Below, one piece after another: positions 43,960-56,697 of a stretch of 64,000 nt of DNA (position 1 is the first letter of the stretch; every line of letters begins with the position of its first letter). Below the pieces are notes generated by a model, which was given only the letters and a program-made list of their open reading frames with translations, made no database searches and was not told the origin of the DNA. The position numbers were made by a program, and so were the translations under genes. The stretch spans positions 249,623,582 through 249,687,581 of the forward strand of contig CP136061.1 of the NCBI GenBank assembly GCA_032622095.1. The letters run 5' to 3'. Source of the stretch: Siphonodentalium dalli. Taxonomy: Eukaryota > Mollusca > Scaphopoda > Gadilida > Siphonodentaliidae.

Positions 43960-44210
43960 AATCAGCCAATGACAATCTGGAATTCATTAATATCAGCCAA
44001 TGATAATCTGGTATTAATTAATATCAGCCAATGACAATCTGGAATTCATTAATATCAGCCAATGATAATCTGGTATTCATTAATATCAGCCAATGATAAT
44101 CTGGTCGTAGCTATTAATATCAGCCAATGATAATCTGGTCGTAGCTATTAATATCAGTCAATGATAATCTGGTAGTATAATATAGCCAATGATAATCTGG
44201 TCGTAGCTGT
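43960..44210. repeat. 31-37-bp minisatellite, 8 copies
   Basis: Unit 'ttaatatcagccaatgataa' + 'tctggtattca'; later units carry 'tctggtcgtagcta'. Alternation shows two sub-expansions. Confidence 0.9.
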
Positions 44211-44574
44211 GTTATATACTTCTGTTCTATAAAGTGCACTTTTCACCCAAAAATATGTGATGACTAAATAAGGGTCTCTTCATATCAGTAGTCTAGTGTC
44301 TAGATGGTGGAATTTTTAAATAATGCATGAATTTGTAAAAAGAATTGCTCGATGTCGGGTCAAATTACAGTAAGGAATACGATGCAGAATTCGACCTTAA
44401 AAGATTCATACTGTATATGTTATTTAAGGTCGGTCTACGACAATAACTTTATAGGATTACTATGATTGCTTGGTTGATTTGAGAATGGCCAGTCTCAGAA
44501 GACTAGCGAGGATGGGTTGATTGGTGAATACAATGTGTGATAAAAAACTCTGCAGAAAAGCTGTAACACGCACT

Positions 44575-44791
44575 TACAGTAATGCTCAAAGTAATCCACT
44601 CCTTAACCACAGCAGAATTATGGGTAATTTTTCAGGATTTAGTCGGAAATATGGCTAGTTGCCATTCATAGGAAAGCTCTTAGTGAGAGCTTTCCGATGA
44701 ATGGCAACAAGCCATATTTCCGACTAAATCCTGAAAAATTACCCATAACTCTGCTGTGGTTAAGGAGTCGATTATTCAGAGCATTACTGTA
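44575..44791. mobile_element. TA-C palindromic MITE, full length
   Basis: TACAGTAATGC...GCATTACTGTA, arms of about 105 bp with few mismatches. Confidence 0.9.
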
Positions 44792-44837
44792 AGTCACCGC
44801 GACTAGATGCACGCATGACTACTGAAGGAAATAGGCC

Positions 44838-45095
44838 TTAACCATTTCATGACTGCATGGAGATTTCTGAAATTTTAAGAAAACCCAATGCGAATGAGTT
44901 CTCTTATATAAGCGAGTCTCCCATAGGGAGCAATGCATATATAACAGAATGCATTGGCCTAACAATATTTAACTTGACTTTGTAAGCCAGTGCATTCTCT
45001 TATATATGCAAGGCTCCCTATGGGAGACTCACATATATAAGAGAACACATTATATTTAATGCTGCATCAGCGCACCTCCCGTCATGTCAGGGTTA
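44838..45095. mobile_element. TTAA-2 MITE
   Basis: TTAA-'ccatttcatgactgcatgg' and 'cacctcccgtcatgtcaggg'-TTAA, with two hairpins. Confidence 0.75.
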
Positions 45096-45593
45096 AGTCA
45101 CCATGACTAGACGCACACATGACCACTGATGGAAATAGACCTTAATAGGGGGTTACACACATTGTCAGTACTTCAGGTGAAACTAATAATAGTGATATAC
45201 TGCTCGATAATGGTGAGAGTGTACGCTATTTCTACCATGAATTATTGCATTTTTCAAGCAAGTGGTGCTTCTCAAAATATATGAAATATAAATGTGCATG
45301 CAAATTGCATAGCATGGATAATATGTGTATATAAATTCGTTGGGACAGTTCATCAAGACTCATATATCCAAACACCCTTGTATATTAAGAATAAAATGAT
45401 AAAATTATAGTTTGAGATTGCATACTGCATGTGGAGCCTAAATATCTCTACGTTCCAAATAAACAGGAATCGTGTATTGCTCAATTTCATGCATTTCATG
45501 ATAAGGAAAACTGAAATAATAATACATACATTTTCTATACAATATCTACATGCATATGTGCATTTAGGTGTGTCACATTCTGTTCAATTTCTC
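45096..45593. other. Intronic sequence, nothing recognised
   Basis: AT-rich; a scrap at 45100-45145 repeats 'cgcgactagatgcacgcatg' from 44800. Confidence 0.5.
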
Positions 45594-45601
45594 AATATGA
45601 A

Positions 45602-45752
45602 CAAGCCTTGAAATAGCGTGTCTGTCATTTGCAGAATGAGGTCCCCAGAGGGTGAATTTAATGATGCTACCCTGCATAGCGGGCTAGCATCACCAAATTC
45701 ACCCTCTGTGAACCTCATTCTGCAAATGACAGACACACTATTTCAAGGCTTG
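45602..45752. mobile_element. HAT-B MITE with perfect 8-bp target duplication
   Basis: CAAGCCTTGAAATAG...ATTTCAAGGCTTG flanked by AATATGAA at 45594-45601 and 45753-45760. Confidence 0.95.
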
Positions 45753-45989
45753 AATATGAAGTTATTGAATTCTATCAAAACAATCCTTTAGATAAATAAA
45801 TTTATAAAAATAATTATTTTTGTCACGATTAATTTCTATTCCATTCTGAACACCTCAGCGGAGTGCTCCATATCACTGTAAAGGCCCTCAAAGCAATTGT
45901 TAGGTGAATAGAAAGATATCAAAATTCCACCGATTATAATAAATTAATAAATATCAACATGTCAGCGTATTAGCGTATATTGCCTATAG

Positions 45990-46151
45990 ATAGAACCGCA
46001 TGAGTGTTTTGATTTTGACGAAATTATCGCACAAGATTTGTTGGCGGAGCGATACCTCGAGTGCGGGACACAGTCCCGCACGAGAGGTATCGCGTTCCGC
46101 CAACAAATCGAGTGTGATAATTCGTCAAAATCCAGACACTCATGAGGTTCT
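45990..46151. repeat. Long hairpin with G+C-rich loop
   Basis: 'tagaaccgcatgagtgt' and 'attttgacgaaattatcgca' and 'ttgttggcggagcgatacct' pair with inverted copies; the loop is 'gtgcgggacacagtcccgcac', itself a palindrome. Confidence 0.85.
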
Positions 46152-46701
46152 ATTTTTATTACATATCTCCGTATCATAGTAAGTTGACTCACAATCATAC
46201 ATCTCTGGTACAGAAAATGTGAATTTAATTGAGTTTTAACGGCATTTTAGGGTTAACGCAACAATCAGACAGGGAGCCCGTCTATCCGCGAGTGAACTTG
46301 ACCCGCGCAAAGGTGTTAATTGGGTTTTCCCAGATTTTCCAAAAATATAACACAATCAGCGCGCTGCTATTTCGGCAAGTGTGTTGTTGCCCTTGTGTTG
46401 AAAAGTTGAAAAAGTTAAAATAGTAACGGCGAGAGCCAGTCTAACAACACTGAATGAAATAGTTCCATCGACAGATTGCACTAGTGCGATTCTGAGAATT
46501 ATCACACGCCTGGAACGTCGTGCGATCATGCGAATTACGTTGATAGATATGTAATAAAAACATATTTGCATCTCAAGGTGTCAAAATAACTGATTATGGT
46601 ATTTGCCCGAAAATTTATGCCAAAATAATGTTTTCTTTTGTTTTAATATAAAGAAAATAATGTAGAGCAAATTGAGTGCAGCCATTGCTTCTGCAAATAA
46701 C
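46152..46701. other. Intronic sequence, nothing recognised
   Basis: 46225-46520 is more G+C-rich than its surroundings. Open frames on both strands there have no family motif. Confidence 0.45.
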
Positions 46702-46970
46702 TTAACCCTTTCATGGGATTAATGAGGAGCTGTGCTGGTGCAGCATTAAATATCCTGTGCCAGTGCATTCTCTTGTATATGCGAGTCTCCCATAGGAAGA
46801 CTCACATATATAAGATAATGCACTGGCTTACAAGGTCATGGTCAATATTGTTAGGCCAAGGTATTCTCTTATATATGCGAGGCTCCCTATGGGAGACTCA
46901 CATATATAAGAGAATGCATTGGCACAGGGTTGTCGTAAAATTCAGGAACCTCCAGTCATGGAAGTGTTAA
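46702..46970. mobile_element. TTAA-2 MITE
   Basis: TTAA-'ccctttcatgggattaatga'... and 'aacctccagtcatggaagtg'-TTAA, with two hairpins. Confidence 0.8.
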
Positions 46971-47360
46971 TAAGGAAATACACAGAGCCCTGTATGTGAC
47001 CATAATCAACATTGTCTGTACATGTATGTCAGAGTTATCTTTCATTGCAGAGAATATAGCACAAATTATTGAGCTGTTACAGTAAATGTTTACAAACAAT
47101 TGCTTCAACATGCGAAATCTCCTCACTGGAGGGTTATTTATAATGAAAGTAAGAACAAATATGTACCATATATTTATGTTAATTTTGTTAATAATGGGTC
47201 AAAACTGTATGATTTTTTGGCTGAACCCACCACAAATACCTTGAGGCAGCTTTAATAAATCTAGTGCGTTTTAAAAGTGTATCACAACAGACAATATAGG
47301 AAAACAGGACGAAGAATTTGCTGCTAAACCTGAGTTTAGGCCAAATTAAAAATATCATTT

Positions 47361-48200
47361 GAGTCTCAGACACAGCCATATTGAAATAAATGGATCGCAT
47401 TGGATGTTTTTTTAAAATTATTTTGCTGTTTTTACAAACATGTCCAGCTGGCATTCCATATGTATTGAACATTAATTGCAAAATATATGAACTCTTAACA
47501 TATTTCTGTAAAATGTGTGAAGATTTACTATCACATATAGATATAGTGACATAGAACATTAATTAGATGACTACATTGAAGAAAATGATTAGCTGATCAT
47601 CATAGTCTGGTGTACTAATTGTAACTCCAGAACAATTGAAAGGCACGGGAGGAAATTTAAGATCACTTGTTCTAACATTGGAGAGGTGTCAATTTATAGA
47701 AAATAAAAACAACTGTGAATGGTCAGGGGCATTAGAACATTATAGGTAATTGTTTGAGTCTCAGACACGGCCACATTAAAATAAATGGCCTGGATTGGAT
47801 CTCAGACAACACCACAATGAAATAAATGACCCGCATTGGATCTCAGACACCACCACATTGAAATAAATGGCCCACTTTGGATGTTTTTTTATTCTTCGAT
47901 TTTTTTATATTATGACCAAAAAAGAAAATTCAAAATTATTTTGGGATGTTTTTACCAACATGTATGTATCGAGCATTAATTGCAAAAATATGAAATCTTA
48001 ACATATCTCTGTGTAATGTGAGAATATTGACTATCATGTGTACATTATTATAGTGACAGAACATTAAGTAGATGACAACATTGAAGAAAATGATTAGCTG
48101 ATCATCATAGTCTGGTGTACTAATTCTAACTCCAGAACAATTGAAATGCACTGGAGGAAATTACGGATCACATGTTATAATGGAGAGGTGTCAATTTACA
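47361..48200. repeat. Tandem duplication of about 500 bp
   Basis: 47361-47700 resembles 47853-48200 (shared 'gaagaaaatgattagctgat' + 'catcatagtctggtgtacta', 'actccagaacaattgaaa'). A smaller unit, 'tctcagacac.accacattgaaataaatgg', occurs four times at 47361, 47757, 47799 and 47841. Confidence 0.85.
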
Positions 48201-48400
48201 GACAAGTGGAGCTATCATGATCCATGCTTACATGTGCACAAAAATAGAAAATAAAAATAATGTCCTCCCTCCCTCATTGATTCAGAAAACAAATTGTCTG
48301 AGACTCGAATAATATTGAGTTTTTGACCTTTGTGTACATGTAGCTCTAAGCTGGAGACATGTACTTGGGCCTGAGATCTGTCATGCAGATGTAAACCTAC

Positions 48401-48436
48401 CTTACGTGATGAATAATCATCACCAGTACCCATGAG
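48401..48436 (-). CDS. Cav1 channel microexon: domain IV S3-S4 linker (12 codons), probable
   Basis: A 20-base T tract (minus sense, 48457-48476) and ATATCTTTCAG precede 48436; donor CACGTAAG|GTAGGT follows 48401. The 36-nt exon reads LMGTGDDYSSRK in the phase required by the following exon (PGQG...). Short exons at this place (IVS3-S4) are alternatively spliced in Cav1 genes. The sequence itself is not conserved enough to prove identity. The next exon upstream (IVS3) was not found in the window. Confidence 0.65.
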
Positions 48437-48479
48437 CTGAAAGATATGCAGATATTAAAAAAAAAAAAAAAAAAAATCC

Positions 48480-49363
48480 CTGGGTTTCATGCAGTGAGAT
48501 TGGTGATGTGTGGGGGGACGGTGATAATGAAGGGGTGTCATTTCAAAAGCTTGAGTCACAAATGCCGATCCTTAGTTTAATAGAGTCTATTTTTCTTTCA
48601 CATCTTAAAAATTATAAAATGCTTTGGCCAATATAAATAAATTGGTAGATTTACATCGAACAATTTCAGAAAATAAGTTGGGAGAGGAAATTTTATTTTT
48701 TATATTTTATTCTTCCTACCACAAATGGTCATGGACAGTTCTGGATATTGAAGCAATATCATATCTTATAAAATAAAAGGTGATTTAGATTGTCAAATTT
48801 GATAAAAATAGACTGATTAATGGGTCTAAAAATAGGGTCAGGCGGGGATGTAAATCTGGCATTTTTTATATTGGCCTTTACTAGTTGTTACTGATTTTTT
48901 CCCAAGTTTCCAAAACATATTTTCTTGAAATATCTAGATGAGAAGCTTTTATTGCCAAGTGTCACTTCCCGAATTATATCTCTATACCTGTATAGAAGTG
49001 TCACTTCCCCGTGTCACAAGGCGCAGTGACATTTCACAACTTTATACAGTATGATGTTTGGCATCTGACACTTCTGTACACCCAGATGTATCAAAAACAT
49101 CGTTGAATGCATATGAAATTTGGATGAATCCATGTCCGCACTGATATACAGGACTCTCTTTTATAAATGACACCCCTTGTGGTATGCAGCCGATTAGTGC
49201 ATGCTGTGAAGCATGCGTGTGTGTCAATACATCTGAAGACACTACAGAAATCACACGACTTCAGTTTAACCAATCAGTTTGCTGTCGGAGGAAGACTTAG
49301 GATATTGCATTCTGAAATTAGCCCATGAAAGGTTGTTTTCTGATATTACCATGGAAGTTATTT
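48480..49363. other. Intronic sequence, nothing recognised
   Basis: An open frame at 49042-49254 (minus) is not channel-like; a 3-copy 'gtgtcacttcccg' motif near 48960-49015. Confidence 0.45.
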
Positions 49364-49582
49364 GACAGTAATGCCCTAAATAATCGACTCCTCAACCACA
49401 GCAGAATTATGGGTAACTTTTCAGGATTTAGTCGGAGAAATATGGCTTGTTGCCATTCATCGGAAAGCTCTCAGTGAGAGCTTTCCGATGAATGGCAACA
49501 AGCCATATTTCCAACTAAATCCGGAAAAGTTACACATAATTCTGCTGTGGTTAAGGAGTCGATTATTTAGGACATTACTGTA
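49364..49582. mobile_element. TA-C palindromic MITE, full length
   Basis: 'acagtaatgccctaaataat' and the inverse; 105-bp arms. Confidence 0.9.
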
Positions 49583-49798
49583 CATATCTCCAGGTATAAT
49601 AAATATTCTTTTGAACTGGAGAAATAAGTATTAAATTTTCATCTATAATCTCCCTGTAACAGATATAGTTGTGACTTCATGTAGTCTTCAGGTATATGAG
49701 TAATGTCATGCATGTTTTATATGGAGTGGGTATTATTTCTTTCGCATCATGATTAATAGAGTTATATCGAATGGTCAGTATCAATAGTAAACCTGGAT

Positions 49799-50222
49799 GT
49801 AGTGTGTCCGACATTTGAAGAATGAGGTCCTCAGAGGGTAAATTTAGTGACGCTACCCTGCACAACAGGCTAGTATCACAAAATCCACCCTCTGGGGACC
49901 TCCTTCTGCTTAGGCCTCATCTTCTGGGAAGTATCTATAGAGAGTCTCAAATTAACATTGTTTTTAGTAATTTTTCTCTTCTGAGAAGTTTCTATCTCCC
50001 CTAATTTGCAGAAGATAAATTACATAAATGAGGAGACTAATGGGTGAACATCACCAACTTCAACTGGGGAACTTCAATCTGATCCCAGGTCTTCCATAAC
50101 AGTTGAGGCCAAAGCAGAATGAGATTCCCAGAGGGTGAATTTGGTGACCCTAGCCTGCCCTCACTAAATTCACCATCAGGGGACCTCGTTCTGCTAATGA
50201 CAAACACACAATGCCAGGCTTG
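49799..50222. mobile_element. HAT-B composite MITE
   Basis: Two palindromes (49820-49915, 50115-50195) and the common spacer ('cccctaatttgcagaagata'). Confidence 0.75.
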
Positions 50223-50689
50223 ATCAATAACATATTAAGTAATAACATAGACATAATTTCTGCAGCTATATCATTTCTGAAATTATGTGTTAATTTCCTA
50301 TCTTTTTATTGGTTAAGTACTTTTTTGTCATGTTATTTTGTTTTCAAAGTAATAACTGACAGTTTGGAAAGTATTTTAAAGTTGGTTTTGTAACTGACCT
50401 GATCCTGATACATCAACCTGCATTACACATCGAGTTAATGGGAACTAAGGCACTCGCAAATCAACACAAATCCTGTATAAATCATCATTCTTAATTAATT
50501 AAGACTTTAATGACTAAACAACCATCCATGTGATCAGATGCTAATTTCCATGTCTCAATAGATACAGTTTCTCTGAACTGTTTGCATCAGTAGACAGTTA
50601 TTATTATTCCAAATTCATATCGCAAACAAAACAATGGCTGATAATTTGAAATTATCTTTTTTTTTTAGTTTTTCTCCTTACAGATGAAA
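50223..50689. other. Intronic sequence, nothing recognised
   Basis: AT-rich unique sequence. Confidence 0.5.
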
Positions 50690-50868
50690 TACAGTAATGC
50701 CCTAAATAATCGACTCCTTAACCACAGCAGAATTATGGGTAATTTTCAGGATTTAGTCGGAAATATGGCTTGTTGCCATTCATCGGAAAGCTCTCAGTGA
50801 CTAAATCCTGAAAAATAACCCATAATTCTGCTGTGGTTAAGGAGTTGATTATTTAGGGCATTACTGTA
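50690..50868. mobile_element. TA-C MITE with one shortened arm
   Basis: TACAGTAATGCCC...GGGCATTACTGTA; about 40 bp of the right arm centre is missing. Confidence 0.88.
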
Positions 50869-51327
50869 AATGATAATGCTACAAATATTGTCCAAACAAT
50901 ATCTGTGCCTTTTATTGTCCTAAATGCATTTTAATAAAATCAAGACCCCCGGAAATTTATAAATGAAATCTGAGACATAGTCAGTCAAAAGCTCTTTAAG
51001 AGTTTGTGTTTTATAATATTTGCTAACATCCAAATTTAAATAAAATTTATCTAATATCTTATGGAGATGGCTTTTGAGACACTAAGAGTCTGAATTTATT
51101 AATAAAGACTGTTCATTGGGTAGTAATTAATGTCCTGCAAACAAGATACATAATGATGAGAACTGCTCAAATCACACACAGTTATAGCACGATGCAGCAA
51201 TATACTTCAACATAATATGAGGATGCATTGACATTATATTTATCATGCATTATACATATCTATACTCCACAATGAATGCAACAGGACGCTTATTTGTTGG
51301 ATATATAGGAAAACAATTGGGTATGGG
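50869..51327. other. Intronic sequence, nothing recognised
   Basis: AT-rich unique sequence. Confidence 0.5.
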
Positions 51328-51335
51328 GTGGGGGA

Positions 51336-51486
51336 CAAGCCTTGAAATAGTGTGTCTGTCATTTGCAGAATGAGGTCCCCATAGGGTGAATTTAGTGATG
51401 CTACCCCGCATAGCGGGCTAGCATCACCAAATTCACCCTCTGGGAACCTCATTCTGCAAATGACAGACACACTATTTCAAGGCTTG
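51336..51486. mobile_element. HAT-B MITE with perfect 8-bp target duplication
   Basis: CAAGCCTTGAAATAG...CTATTTCAAGGCTTG flanked by GTGGGGGA at 51328-51335 and 51487-51494. Confidence 0.95.
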
Positions 51487-51654
51487 GTGGGGGAACAAGT
51501 AACATTCTTATGTCAGTGGTAAATGATTCCAGAAACACAGTTTTCCATGAAAAATAATTATATTTTCATTGTTAAAATGTCAAAATAAATCATTAACATA
51601 TGCTGAAGCCAGGCAATCCAGATTAAAACTTTTGATTAATCATTTCTATTGTTA

Positions 51655-52322
51655 GTAGAAGTGTGGGTATTGTTGCCATGGTAATAGAAGAGTGAGTATT
51701 GTTGCTACAGTAGTATAACTGGGTATTGTTGCCACGGTAATAGAAGTGTGGGTATTATTTCCAGAGTAATAAAAGTGTGGGTATTGTTGCCACGTTAATA
51801 GAAGTGTGGGTATTGTTACCATGACAATAGAAGTATGGGTATTGTTGTCATGGTAATAGAAATGTGGGTATTGTTGCCATGGTAATAGAAATGTGGGTAT
51901 TGTTGCCACAGTAATATAACTGTGAGCATTGTTGCCATGGTAATAGAAGAGTGAGTATTGTTGCCACAGTAATATAACTGTGGGTATTGTTGCCACGGTA
52001 ATAGAAGAGTGAGTATTGTTGCCATGGTAATATATCTATGGTATTGTTGCCATGGTAATAGAAATGTGGGTATTGTTGCCATGGTAATATAACTGTGGGT
52101 ATTGTTGCCATGGTAATATAACTATGGTATTGTTGCCATGGTAATAGAAATGTGGGTATTGTTGCCACAGTAATAGAAGTGTGGGTATTGTTGCCACAGT
52201 AATAGAAGTGTGGGTATTGTTGCCACAGCAATAAAAGTGAGAGTATTGTTGCCATGGTAAACGAAGTGTGGGTATTGTTGTCACAGTAATAGAAGAGTGG
52301 GTATTGTCAATGTAATAGAAAT
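51655..52322. repeat. 27-bp minisatellite, about 24 copies
   Basis: Unit 'gtgggtattgttgccatggt' + 'aatagaa'. 'ccatgg' alternates with 'ccacag' and 'aatagaa' with 'aatataact'. Frames through the array are open on the minus strand because the unit is 9 codons, which is not evidence for a protein. Confidence 0.95.
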
Positions 52323-52417
52323 GTGGATATTGTAAACATTGGATTGCATGGCTTTAATAGTGCTGAAGTTTCTGGATCATCACCTTGATGATTCTCTCCC
52401 ATTACACGAATTAACGT

Positions 52418-52912
52418 TTAACACTGAGACAGATCAACATGGGTTTCAGTAGCCAATGATTAACACTGAGACAACGTAACATGGGTTTCAGTAGCCAATG
52501 ATTAACACTGAGACAACGTAACATGGGTTTCAGTAGCCAATGATTAACACTGAGACAACTTAATATGGGTTTCAGTAGCCAATGATTAACATAGACAACT
52601 TAACATGGGGTTCAGTAGCCAATGATTAACACTGAGACAACTTAAGGTGGGTATCAGTAGCTAATGATTAACACTGAGACATATCAACATGGGTATCAGT
52701 AGCCAATGATTAACACTGAGACAACTTAAGGTGGGTATCAGTAGCTAATGATTAACACTGAGACATATCAACATGGGTATCAGTGGCTAATGATTAACAC
52801 TGAGACAACTTAAGGTAGGTATCAGTAGCTAATGATTAACACTGAGACATATCAACATGGGTATCAGTGGCTAATGATTAACACTGAGACATATCAACAT
52901 GGGTATGAGTGG
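52418..52912. repeat. 42-bp minisatellite, about 11 copies
   Basis: Unit 'atgggtttcagtagccaatg' + 'attaacactgagacaactta' + 'ac'; two unit types ('ggtttcagtagcc', 'ggtatcagtagct') alternate on the right, a higher-order pattern. Confidence 0.93.
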
Positions 52913-53552
52913 GTCTGGTATTCTAGCAATGAACACTCATACTGAGTCCATGCCTCCATAAATCCGATATATATATCTATTGTACTAGTAACATAGAAAC
53001 ACTTCTGGGGATCTTGACTCCACGGTTGTCAGCCTCCCCATTCTATTGTATTAGAAAGAAATTCTTCCAATGGACTTTATTAAGATAGGTATCTTGGCCT
53101 ATTTTAAAAAATGAAATTCTCCAGCAATACCACTCGGAATAAAATTTACTTGCATATTAGTATTCTTGTAAGTGTCATATAAACTGAAGAAAGACTAACG
53201 AGAACGTAAACGGCACACTGAACAAATGGCCCACACAATCATCGACATAATTTATGATTAACATTGCATGCTGGGTAACATCGGTTGTGACATTGCAGCT
53301 GAGTATACATGCTGAAAGCAGTGACTGAGAGAAAATCATCTGTGAACAAGCTATATAAGCCTCAATAACCATAATAACCATATATCTAGGTACCGTGTGT
53401 TTATCTTCATAGGAACGCTTTGTGCAAAAACATATGGATAATTAAAGAGATATGATGACAATATGGAAACATATCAAACTGAAATAATTAATAAATTAAT
53501 AAGTGCCCTGAAAATAAACTGAGTATAAGCTTGTTCCTTTATTTGTTCCATT

Positions 53553-53830
53553 GTTATATTGTACCAATGTTATATTGTACCAATGTTATATTGTACCAAT
53601 TTTATATTTTACAAATGTTATATTGTACCAATGTTATATTGTACAAATGTTATATCGTACAAATGTTTATTTTGTACAATGATATATCGTACCAATGCTG
53701 TTATACCACACCAATGTTATATCGCGCCAATGTTATATCATACCAATGTTTTATCATACCAATGTTATATCATACCATTGTTATATCGTTCCAATGTTAT
53801 ATCATATACCAATGGTATATTGTACCAATC
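53553..53830. repeat. 15-16-bp minisatellite, about 17 copies
   Basis: Unit 'aatgttatattgtacc', drifting to 'aatgttatatcatacc' on the right. Confidence 0.92.
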
Positions 53831-54069
53831 ATGGCCGAAGCGTTATTAATGCTGAGAATTATACAGGAATTATATTCCATGCTGTATATATTGAATTTGG
53901 AATTGCAGAAGGTATACTGGAATGTTCACATATAGTTTATATTAGCACTGAGATTAGGATTAGACATTCTATGCATTATTCTATACATTTCAGTTCCATT
54001 CTTAGGTTATAGAGAAATTCTAATTCCTCTTTGGTGCGCTCCTTGTTGAAATAGATTTTTGAATGTCCA

Positions 54070-54492
54070 TTAACCCTTCACCCAACAAACCGGCCAAAAA
54101 AAGCTTCAACAGCCTAAAATATCTTCGGTCTGTTTCAATAACACCATACAAATATGGATATTATTGGAACCCGTTCATTGACCACATTGTGATGGTTACA
54201 GTTATGCCCTGTGCCAATGCATTCTCTTATATATGCGAGTCGACCATAGGTCGCCTCGCATATATAAGAGAATGCATTGGCCTAAACAAATTTTTTTTTT
54301 AACACTTTTTACCATTTTTTCTTACATTCTTTAACAATTTTATAAATTCTTTCTACATTCTTTGACAATTTTATCATTTTTAATATGTGTTAAGCCAATG
54401 CATTCTCTTATATATGCGAGGCGACCTATGGTCGACTCGCATATATAAGAGAATGCATTGGCACAGGGCCGTTCTGTTGGGTAAAGGGTTAA
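54070..54492 (+). mobile_element. TTAA-1 MITE, long-spacer variant
   Basis: TTAA at both ends (left CCCTTCACCCAACA). The left body is shortened and the spacer extended, like the copy at 37080-37542. Confidence 0.9.
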
Positions 54493-54635
54493 TGTGTGTG
54501 TTTTATCACATCTGAAACCACTTATCTCGGGTGGAATATGATTTTATAATTACATGTAGTTTCATTGAATCTGTATATCGGCATAGGTCTCTAGCAGTTT
54601 TGAAAAGGACAATGTCTGGAGTTTAAATCCAGGTA

Positions 54636-54855
54636 TACAGTAATGCCCTAAATAATAGACTCCTTAACCACAGCAGAATTATGGGTAACTTTTCATGATT
54701 TAGTCGGAAATATGATGGCTTGTTGCCATTCAGTGGAAAGCTCTCGGTGAGAGCTTTCCAATGAATGGCAACAAGCCATATTTCCGACTAAATCCTGAAA
54801 AATCACCCATAATTCTGCTGTGGTTAAAGGGTCGATTATTTAGAGCATTACTGTA
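54636..54855. mobile_element. TA-C palindromic MITE, full length
   Basis: TACAGTAATGCCC...GCATTACTGTA with 105-bp arms. Confidence 0.9.
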
Positions 54856-55000
54856 TGTCGTTAGCTAGTCTCTAATTGAAAATAAATAAATGGAAAATTT
54901 TCTCTCAGAGTTACTGCGTCTTTCGAATATGTTCAATGTTAAAAGGAACAGACCAGAAACTCAGCTCTCTGAACCCAAACAAAAAGGTGTTAAAATTGGT

Positions 55001-55451
55001 CAAGCCTGATTATAGTGTGTCTGTCATTTGTGGAATGAGGTCCCCAGAGGGTGAATTTAGTGACGCTATCCCACATAGCGGGCTAGTGTCACCAAATTCA
55101 CCCTCTGGGGACCTCATTCTGCTTAGGCCTCAACTTCTATGGGAGACCTAGGATCAGATTGAAGTTCCCCAGTTGAAGTTGGTGATGTTCACCCATTAGT
55201 CACCTCAATTATGCATTTTATCTTCTGCAAATTAGGGGATATAGAAACTTCCCAGAAGGGAATCTGTAACTAATAATAAACAATGTTAATTTGTGAGACT
55301 ATAGCTACTTCCCAGAAGATGAGGCTTAAGCAGAATGAAGTCCCCAGAGGTTGAATTTGGTGATGCTAGCCCACAATGTGGGAAAGCATCATTAAATTTG
55401 TCCTCTGGGGACCTCATTCTGCAAATGACAGACACACTAAACTCTGGCTTG
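55001..55451. mobile_element. HAT-B composite MITE
   Basis: 'tcaagcctgattatagtgtg' to 'ctctggcttga'; two palindromes and the standard spacer. Confidence 0.8.
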
Positions 55452-55465
55452 AAATTGGTTAGTGG

Positions 55466-55719
55466 CAAGCCTTGAAATAGGGTGTCTGTCATTTGCAGAA
55501 TGAGGTCCCCAGAGGGTGAATTTAGTGATGCTACCCCTCTTAGTGGGCTAGCATCACCAAATTCACCCTCTGGGAACCTCATTCTGCTGAGGTGTAAGCA
55601 GAATGAGGTCCCCAGAGGGTGAATTTGGTGATGCTAGCCCACTATGCGGGGTAGCATCACTAAATTCACCCTCTGGGGACCTCATTCTGCAAATGACAGA
55701 CACCCTATTTCAAGGCTTG
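55466..55719. mobile_element. HAT-B MITE, double palindrome
   Basis: CAAGCCTTGAAATAGGG...CCCTATTTCAAGGCTTG with two arm pairs joined at 'gaggtgtaagc', like 8653-8906. The flanks 'ttagtgg'/'ttagtgc' are a near target duplication. Confidence 0.88.
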
Positions 55720-55868
55720 TTAGTGCGAAGGCAAGTGTTAGAACAAGGCAGTTAATGCAATCATATAAACTAAGGGAGAGAAATACGGAGTAAAATATAT
55801 GTGTGTGTATGATCATCAAAAAAGAATAAATTTATAAAATCAGAATGAAACAGTGATGCTTGTCCAGG

Positions 55869-56259
55869 TTAACCCTTTACCCAACAAACCGGCCAAAACC
55901 GGCCAAGTAAAGCTTCAACAGCCTAAAATATCTTCCGTCTGTCTCAATAGAACCATACAAATATGGATATCATTGGAACTGGCTCCTTGACCACATTGTG
56001 ATAGTTACAGTTATGCCCTGTGCCAATGCATTCTCTTATATATGCGAGTCGACCATAGGTCGCCTCGCATATATAAGAGAATGCATTGGCCTAAAAAAAA
56101 ATCTTTTTTTACCATTTTTTCTTACATTCTTTAACAATTTTATAATTTTTAATGTGTTAAGCCAATGCATTCTCTTATATATGCGAGGCGACCTATGGTC
56201 GACTCGCATATATAAGAGAATGCATTGGCACAGGGCCCTTCTGTTGGGTAAAGGGTTAA
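55869..56259 (+). mobile_element. TTAA-1 MITE, full length
   Basis: TTAA at both ends; intact termini and two hairpins. Confidence 0.9.
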
Positions 56260-56697
56260 CAGAGAATCAAATTCATAATGCTTGAAAATTGGAAATCATT
56301 AAAATATAATATCTGTGTTCTCAGGCAATTAGTTCTCAATTTTGAGAGAGGGAGGCTATTTTTTACTAAACAGAAAACCGACTCCAGAAACCCCATTATA
56401 TCCAATATTTCTAACAAAAAATATTGAAAAAATTATATGAAGAACATTTCAGTAACGAGGGAGGAGCCTGAGAACACAGAATTCTAATTTATTTGGCCTA
56501 AAATATGAAATATTCCTTTGAGTTAAATTTAATAACTTCTCCCCAAGCTAACTTTTAATTTTGCAGCTGTTTTTGGTCAATCACTGTATCATTTCTGCTT
56601 AAAATATCAAACTGTACTATAGGGAAGAATACAAACTGTTATATTATAAGTTAATGAGTGCATATAATTAATTAATAATTTGGAGAGTGCATGGCAG
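56260..56697. other. Intronic sequence, nothing recognised
   Basis: Weak inverted symmetry around 56320-56475 ('gtgttctcaggc' and inverse 'gcctgagaacac') suggests an old inverted-repeat element of about 155 bp. Confidence 0.5.

Noticed and set aside
49042-49254. Minus-strand frame containing FNDVFD, first taken for IVS3 (NVFD)
   Set aside because: The surrounding residues are polar and Cys/His-rich, unlike a membrane segment, and splice sites do not fit.
51652-52284. Overlapping open frames rich in Thr/Tyr/Gln
   Set aside because: They are translations of the 27-bp array, where the unit is a multiple of three.
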